DNA of 46,269 bases. Source: Lachnospiraceae bacterium (lineage in GTDB: Bacteria; Bacillota; Clostridia; Lachnospirales; Lachnospiraceae). Under the pieces are notes generated by a model that saw nothing but the letters and a program-made list of their open reading frames with translations, was not told where the DNA came from and ran no database searches. Positions 41,229 to 46,269 of this stretch are shown here, piece after piece. A program made the position numbers and the translations under genes. Location of the stretch: NCBI GenBank assembly GCA_024682075.1, contig JAIKZQ010000036.1:1-46269 (forward strand), given 5' to 3'. Positions within the stretch are counted from its first letter, which is position 1. The number at the start of each line of letters is the position of its first letter.

Positions 41229-43478
41229 ATGAGAGAATTATTGCTGGGAGTTCAATATGCTTCCATTTTTGGCTTTTTTCTCGAGGCATGGATCGTTTTC
41301 AGAAATCTGAAAGGCCGTGTGCACTCATACCTGCTTGTTGGAAGCGTTGCCGCCCTCATAAACAGTGTCGGTTATGTTCTCGAGCTCAAGGCTGACAGTG
41401 AGAGCACATATATCACTGCTCTTCAGTTTTCTTATCTTGGCAGGACCTGGTATGCTTTTTTCATTTTTCTTTTTGTTGCGGAACTGACAGGGAGGAAGAT
41501 TCCTTCGATCCTGAGAAGTGCAATGATGCTCATAGATGCAGCGATCTATTGTGTGATCTTCACTCTTCAGGATCACAACCTGTATTACACTGACACGGTG
41601 TTTGATACAAGCGGAGTGTTCCCCAGACTCCATCACGGTAACGGCATCATCCATCATCTCAATATAGGCTTTCAGTTCATGCTCGTGATAGTGGGTCTTG
41701 TTTTTCTGCTGATGGCCCTTGGAAAAGAAAAGAAAACCGTCACCAGGAAGAGTTATATCACCGTAATAATGGCATCGATCGTTCAGTCATTTTTCCTGAT
41801 CGCACAGCTTACGCACTTGTTCAGCATCGCTGCTTATTTTGATGTATCGATGATAGGATATTTCATCGGTAACATAATGATGCTGGTAGCAATAATCTCC
41901 TTCGATCTGCTCGGAACCGGGGAGATCGCAAAAGAATTCGTTGCCGACAAGCTTTCCGAAGGCATCATAGCTGTTGATGATGAAGGGAACATCAGGTATT
42001 ATAATGAGCCTGCCGCCAGTCTTTATCCGGGATTAAAGGGAGATGATCCGGGATCCGGGAATACAGGAAAGATCCCTGACGCAGAACATGTTCTGAAGCT
42101 CATCAAAGAAGCCGCTTCCAAAAAAGAATACCTCACTATAAAGGACCATTTCTATCTTGTAGAGGAAAACGAACTGGTCCATGACGGCAGGAATTACGGA
42201 ACGCTTTATGCGATCGTGGATGAAACCGAGCATATCCATTACACGGAAGAGCTTGAGCGACAGAAAATGATCGCGGATAATGCCAACGAGGCGAAGAGCA
42301 GGTTCCTTGCAAATATGTCCCATGAGATCCGCACTCCCATCAATGCAGTACTTGGATTGGATGAGGTCATTTTAAGAGAAACCGGCGAGGATGATACCAG
42401 GAAATACGCATCCGACATCATGTCCGCGGGCAAGACGCTTCTGTCTCTTATCAACGACATACTTGATCTGTCCAAGGTGGAAGAGGGCAAGATGGAGATC
42501 ATTCCCGTTCAGTATGAGCTTTCTTCGCTTGTAAGGGATCTTGTGAACATGGTGGGCGGAAGAGCTGAGAACAAGGGTCTGAAATTCACCATAACCGTTA
42601 ATGAACACATTCCGAATATCCTGATGGGAGACGAGATCCGCATCAGACAGTGTGTTCTGAACATTCTGACTAATGCGATCAAGTATACGGAAAAAGGATC
42701 CGTGGATCTGAAGATAGATTATTCAAAGCCTCACGATGATACCTCAGGACGAGGCGGGATCATGCTCATGATCTCCGTGACGGACACAGGCATCGGCATG
42801 AAGCCCAATGACCTCGCAAAACTTCTTAAGCCGTATCAGCGTCTGGATGAAAAGAGGAACCGTTTCATTGAAGGAACCGGCCTTGGAATGAGCATAACAA
42901 GCCAGCTTTTGGGACTTATGGGAAGCAGGCTTGAAGTTAAGAGCGAGTACGGCAAAGGAACCTGCATGTCGTTTTCTTTGCTGCAGGAGGTAGTCTCGGA
43001 AGAAGAGATCGGAGATTACAATAAAAAGTTCGGCACAGCCTCAGGCCTTGCTCCAAAATATAAGGAGAAGTTCCATGCTCCTTCGGCAAGGATCCTGGTT
43101 GTGGATGACACGGAAATGAACCTGATGGTGTTAAGGCACCTTCTTAAACAAACTCAGGTTAAGATCGACACGGCTAAGTCGGGCCGGGAAGCACTGGATC
43201 TTAACCGAGATAATCCGTACGATGTCATGTTCATCGATCACATGATGCCGGAAATGGACGGACTCGAAACACTGAAAAGGATCAGGAAATCCGGATATAA
43301 CGGTGATACGCCTGCCATAGCACTTACCGCCAATGCCGTGTCGGGAGCCAGAGAGATGTATCTTGAGGCCGGATTCACCGATTACCTTTCCAAACCGATA
43401 GAAAGTGATAAACTGGAAAAGATGCTTGCAGAACTGATACCTGCAAGTAAAATAGAGACAGTCAGGCAGGAGACATGA
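41229..43478 (+). CDS. Hybrid histidine kinase with 7TM sensor and receiver domain
   Basis: The 749-residue protein has an N-terminal region with about seven hydrophobic helices (1-227), a PAS-like segment (about 235-340) with a TEHIHYTEELERQ linker, and a HisKA site MSHEIRTPINAVLGL (His365). HATPase_c boxes are N (LTNAIKYTEKG, Asn482), G1 (DTGIGM) and G2 (GTGLGMSI). A receiver domain (about 620-740) has phospho-acceptor Asp670 (VMFIDHMMPE). It would pass phosphate from His to its own Asp and then on to an unseen partner; no output gene is next to it. GGGGAGG precedes ATG 41229. It starts divergently from the sigma gene. Confidence 0.92.
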   Translation: MRELLLGVQYASIFGFFLEAWIVFRNLKGRVHSYLLVGSVAALINSVGYVLELKADSESTYITALQFSYLGRTWYAFFIFLFVAELTGRKIPSILRSAMMLIDAAIYCVIFTLQDHNLYYTDTVFDTSGVFPRLHHGNGIIHHLNIGFQFMLVIVGLVFLLMALGKEKKTVTRKSYITVIMASIVQSFFLIAQLTHLFSIAAYFDVSMIGYFIGNIMMLVAIISFDLLGTGEIAKEFVADKLSEGIIAVDDEGNIRYYNEPAASLYPGLKGDDPGSGNTGKIPDAEHVLKLIKEAASKKEYLTIKDHFYLVEENELVHDGRNYGTLYAIVDETEHIHYTEELERQKMIADNANEAKSRFLANMSHEIRTPINAVLGLDEVILRETGEDDTRKYASDIMSAGKTLLSLINDILDLSKVEEGKMEIIPVQYELSSLVRDLVNMVGGRAENKGLKFTITVNEHIPNILMGDEIRIRQCVLNILTNAIKYTEKGSVDLKIDYSKPHDDTSGRGGIMLMISVTDTGIGMKPNDLAKLLKPYQRLDEKRNRFIEGTGLGMSITSQLLGLMGSRLEVKSEYGKGTCMSFSLLQEVVSEEEIGDYNKKFGTASGLAPKYKEKFHAPSARILVVDDTEMNLMVLRHLLKQTQVKIDTAKSGREALDLNRDNPYDVMFIDHMMPEMDGLETLKRIRKSGYNGDTPAIALTANAVSGAREMYLEAGFTDYLSKPIESDKLEKMLAELIPASKIETVRQET

Positions 43479-43479
43479 A

Positions 43480-44571
43480 ATGAAGTTCAAGGAATTTTTA
43501 AAGAAAAAAGACATTGAGATCTCTCTCAAGAGATATGGCATTGATGCACTCGGTGCCATGGCACAGGGATTGTTCTGTTCGCTTCTTATCGGAACGATCA
43601 TTGACACCATAGGATCATCGTTTCATATACCGTTTCTTACAAATACGGTTGCTACGATCGCAGGCACGGATTATACGGTCGGCGGACTTGCCAAGGCAAT
43701 GAGCGGCCCGGCAATGGCCGTTGCGATCGGGTCGGCACTCAAGTGCCCTCCGCTGGTACTCTTTTCCATGATAACAGTGGGATTCGCATCCAATGCGCTG
43801 GGCGGAGCCGGAGGTCCTCTGGCTGTTCTCATAGTGGCCATCATTGCTGCGGAGTTCGGAAAGGCTGTATCAAAGGAAACCAAGATTGACATTCTGGTTA
43901 CACCTTTAGTTACGATCGGCATAGGAATTCTTTTGTCTGCGCTGATAGCAAAGCCGATCGGAGATGCCGCATCCTGGCTCGGAAATGTGATCATGTGGGC
44001 AACGGAACTTCAGCCGTTTTTGATGGGAATCCTGGTTTCAGTGATAGTGGGCATTGCCCTGACACTTCCGATCTCTTCGGCTGCCATCTGTGCCGCACTT
44101 CAGCTTACCGGACTTGCGGGCGGAGCAGCGGTTGCAGGATGCTGCGCGCAGATGATCGGATTCGCGGTCATTTCATTTAAAGAAAACAAATGGGGAGGAC
44201 TTGTTTCCCAGGGCATAGGAACATCCATGCTTCAGATGGGCAATATTGTCAAAAATCCCAGGATATGGATCGCTCCGATACTTGCATCAGCCGTTACCGG
44301 ACCGATCGCGACATGCTTTTTCAAGCTCAGGATGGACGGCGCTCCCATTTCTTCGGGAATGGGAACCTGCGGACTTGTGGGACAGATCGGAGTTTATACC
44401 GGATGGGTCAACGATGTCGCTGCCGGGACCAAGAACGCGATAACGGCATTTGACTGGATCGGGCTGATCATGATCTCTTTTGTCCTGCCTGCACTTTTGT
44501 CCCTTCTCTTCCATGCCGGTGTTAAGAAACTCGGATGGGTCAAGGAAGGTGACATGAAGCTCAAGACCTGA
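43480..44571 (+). CDS. PfoR-type EIIC-like membrane protein
   Basis: The 363-residue protein has about eight to ten membrane helices. It resembles the PTS_EIIC_2 / PfoR family (COG3641, named for the perfringolysin O regulator of Clostridium perfringens): GIDALGAMAQGLFCSLLIGTI, KCPPLVLFSMITVGFASNALGGAGGP, and PISSAAICAALQLTGLAGGAAV. No EIIA or EIIB gene is near, so it is unlikely to be an ordinary PTS permease and may transport or sense a ligand. It begins 1 nt after the histidine kinase stop, so coupling with the kinase is likely; it could be its sensory partner. Confidence 0.82.
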   Translation: MKFKEFLKKKDIEISLKRYGIDALGAMAQGLFCSLLIGTIIDTIGSSFHIPFLTNTVATIAGTDYTVGGLAKAMSGPAMAVAIGSALKCPPLVLFSMITVGFASNALGGAGGPLAVLIVAIIAAEFGKAVSKETKIDILVTPLVTIGIGILLSALIAKPIGDAASWLGNVIMWATELQPFLMGILVSVIVGIALTLPISSAAICAALQLTGLAGGAAVAGCCAQMIGFAVISFKENKWGGLVSQGIGTSMLQMGNIVKNPRIWIAPILASAVTGPIATCFFKLRMDGAPISSGMGTCGLVGQIGVYTGWVNDVAAGTKNAITAFDWIGLIMISFVLPALLSLLFHAGVKKLGWVKEGDMKLKT

Positions 44572-44613
44572 TGGCCCGGATACATTATTCATAGAAAGTT
44601 TTATAAAATTTTT

Positions 44614-44640
44614 AAAGGTTAGCCGGAAGGCTAACCTTTT
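44614..44640 (+). terminator. Intrinsic terminator after the kinase-PfoR unit
   Basis: AAAGGTTAGCC (44614-44624) and GGCTAACCTTT (44629-44639) form an 11-bp stem with GGAA loop, followed by TTATT. Confidence 0.88.
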
Positions 44641-44675
44641 ATTACGCAATAAATAAGAGTAAAATTATAAATACT

Positions 44676-46130
44676 ATGGATATGACTCAATCTTTGTTTG
44701 ACAATATCATAAATACCGCTCAGGACTGTGTGTTCTGGAAGGATAAGGAACGCAGATTCGTGGGAGTCAACAAGGCATTTCTGGATTATTACGGTTTTGA
44801 CTCGGCAGACGTCCTTATAGGAAAAACTGACGAGGACATGGGCTGGCATAATGATCCCGAGCCGTTCAAGCAGGATGAGCTCAGGGTCCTGAAAGGGCAT
44901 AGCACTTATAAAGTTCAGGGAAAGTGCATGATAAGAGGCGAGGACAGGGATATCATCGCTTCAAAGAGCCCCATATACGATGGAGATGAGATCGTCGGCC
45001 TTGTCGGAAGCTTTGTCGACATCACGGATGTTCTACGCAGAAGAGAGGACGGAGAGAGGATGCAGATTCTCTATTCACCGGCTGCTCTCAGGAAGATAAG
45101 CTTTTTTGATAAGCTCCTGGATGATTTTCCTCTTGAGAGCGTCCTTGATCCTCTTACCGGAACCGTGAGCAGAGGCTATATGCTGAAATTCGCTCACTCC
45201 CTTATCGTGTCGAACACTCCTTTCACTTTCACGATCATCGATCTGGATAATTTCAAGTACATCAACGACACATATGGGCATCACATAGGTGACATGGTGC
45301 TTTCCAAAGTGTCGGAGAGCCTGGTTGAGAGCCTCGGAGAAAAAGGCATTGTAGGAAGATTCGGAGGAGATGAACTGCTGATCATCAATATGAAGGATCT
45401 GGAGCAAGCCGATAAAACATCGTTCATGGAAAGCATCTACGGTGAGGGAGGAGTGCTGAGAAAGAGCATCACCATCGAAGATCATGAGCTTTTCATCACG
45501 GGCACGTCCGGATGTGCGACATATCCTTATGACGCCGAAGAATATGATGAATTATTCACCCTTACCGACAGGATGCTGTATTTGGGAAAGAGCAAGGGCA
45601 GAAACTGCTTCAATGTATATGACGAGGTTGTTCACAAGGATCTGGATATCAGAAAGATAGTCAGGAAGGGCGTGTATACCAACATGAATTCCCTGATGGG
45701 ACAGCTTGAGAAGAATGCAGGCTTTGAGAACAGACTCCGTGCAGTGATCTCACTTCTCCGGGATGAACTGCACATCTCCGACCTGTATTATGTGGGAAAA
45801 GGAAGAAAGCTTCATTCCGTGATAGATGTCCTTCTTGATGAGGATGTATCGGACATAGATGCTGTCATGAAAGAGGACCTGTACGCGGACAGCAGTCTTG
45901 ATGGAATAAAAGAATCCGCACCGGTCCTGTATGAGACACTTAGCAGACATGAACACTCCGCGATACTCATTGTGAGAATAGGCCTGAATAACGAAACAGA
46001 TGGATACCTGTTGTGTGCAGAGGCCGGAAGCCAGCGCATATGGCAGGAAGACGAATGCGGGATCATGTATTTTGTTGCAAAGACACTGGCTGCTCATCTC
46101 AGACTGTGTGATGAGAAGATACCTGAATAA
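44676..46130 (+). CDS. PAS-GGDEF protein with variant GGDEL site
   Basis: The 484-residue cytosolic protein has a PAS domain (about 5-120; CVFWKDKERRFVGVNKAF), a GGDEF domain (about 155-325) with active-site RFGGDEL (Gly230-Leu234), and a C-terminal domain (about 345-484) of GAF-like appearance. The final residue of GGDEF is Leu, which may keep or weaken cyclase activity; the metal-binding Asp and Glu residues remain. No RxxD inhibitory site is obvious. It follows the terminator at 44614 and so probably has its own promoter. It may be a cytosolic sensor, in contrast to the membrane enzyme at 4637. Confidence 0.85.
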   Translation: MDMTQSLFDNIINTAQDCVFWKDKERRFVGVNKAFLDYYGFDSADVLIGKTDEDMGWHNDPEPFKQDELRVLKGHSTYKVQGKCMIRGEDRDIIASKSPIYDGDEIVGLVGSFVDITDVLRRREDGERMQILYSPAALRKISFFDKLLDDFPLESVLDPLTGTVSRGYMLKFAHSLIVSNTPFTFTIIDLDNFKYINDTYGHHIGDMVLSKVSESLVESLGEKGIVGRFGGDELLIINMKDLEQADKTSFMESIYGEGGVLRKSITIEDHELFITGTSGCATYPYDAEEYDELFTLTDRMLYLGKSKGRNCFNVYDEVVHKDLDIRKIVRKGVYTNMNSLMGQLEKNAGFENRLRAVISLLRDELHISDLYYVGKGRKLHSVIDVLLDEDVSDIDAVMKEDLYADSSLDGIKESAPVLYETLSRHEHSAILIVRIGLNNETDGYLLCAEAGSQRIWQEDECGIMYFVAKTLAAHLRLCDEKIPE

Positions 46131-46269
46131 AGACTAACTATTAGAAGTCAAGAAGAAATAAATGATTTTTGATCAAAACGCAGAAATGCGATTTGCATAG
46201 TGGCTGGGACTTATTTCCAGCAATCAGTTCCTTGAAAATTGCATGACAAACAGAGCATCCGATTGGGTG

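Noticed and set aside
46179..46222. CGCA-GAAA-TGCG and GCTGG...CCAGC hairpins near the right edge, considered as a cyclic di-GMP riboswitch
   Set aside because: The conserved cores of known cyclic di-GMP riboswitches are not present and the downstream gene is outside the window.
1..46269. Search for tRNA, rRNA, CRISPR arrays, phage and transposase genes
   Set aside because: No tRNA cloverleaf, rRNA, regularly spaced repeats or recombinase or integrase motifs were seen by eye.

Overview
The window looks like chromosomal DNA of a rumen- or gut-type Lachnospiraceae (Clostridia), most like Butyrivibrio and its relatives. The reasons are moderate G+C, strong AGGAGG-type ribosome binding sites, cytoplasmic xylan-side-chain enzymes (a GH67 alpha-glucuronidase, a large GH3 enzyme, a GH88/GH105-like hydrolase) and many signalling proteins. 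This assignment rests on gene content only. No tRNA, rRNA, CRISPR array, transposase or phage gene was seen.

Left and middle part (1 to about 39.8 kb): every convincing gene is on the + strand. Most are small, self-contained genes of the kind used to modify drugs, toxins, nucleotides or damaged DNA: acetyltransferases, five SAM methyltransferases, three aminoglycoside-phosphotransferase-fold proteins, a beta-lactamase-fold protein, Nudix domains, an MGMT-like protein, a DinB protein, a deoxyinosine-type glycosylase, an SPL-like radical SAM protein, a flavin reductase, two MATE exporters, an RsgA GTPase and an ABC-F ATPase. Many are unusual fusions: YjbR-MGMT, Nudix-beta-lactamase, DUF2441-GNAT, GNAT-Nudix, AraC-GyrI and MerR-methyltransferase. 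Between intact genes lie gene stubs (a GNAT tail, a kinase head, a SAP-domain head, and a 12-residue tail matching a gene 8 kb away). The region therefore reads as an accessory island with fast gene turnover, not as one pathway. Carbohydrate genes (17.3, 27.7 and 34.0 kb), a CDF metal transporter and a membrane-anchored diguanylate cyclase are mixed in.

The most interesting regulatory signals are two short leader reading frames. At 30.9-31.1 kb a promoter, a 21-codon frame and four segments with competing pairings end in a terminator just upstream of rsgA and the ABC-F gene. This is the layout of ribosome-mediated attenuation. At 10.05-10.2 kb a promoter drives the nonapeptide frame MRIRVVNAQ, which carries an Arg-X-Arg motif like those of macrolide-stalling leaders, followed by mutually exclusive hairpins. 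A MerR-type promoter with a 19-bp spacer precedes the MerR-methyltransferase fusion. A dispersed GGGACGGTTC repeat overlaps that gene's stop codon and recurs inverted inside the next coding sequence.

Right part (39.8-46.3 kb): a bidirectional terminator separates the island from a minus-strand ECF sigma and anti-sigma pair that has a likely autoregulated promoter. A divergent + strand group follows: a hybrid histidine kinase, a PfoR-type EIIC-like membrane protein and, after a terminator, a PAS-GGDEF protein.
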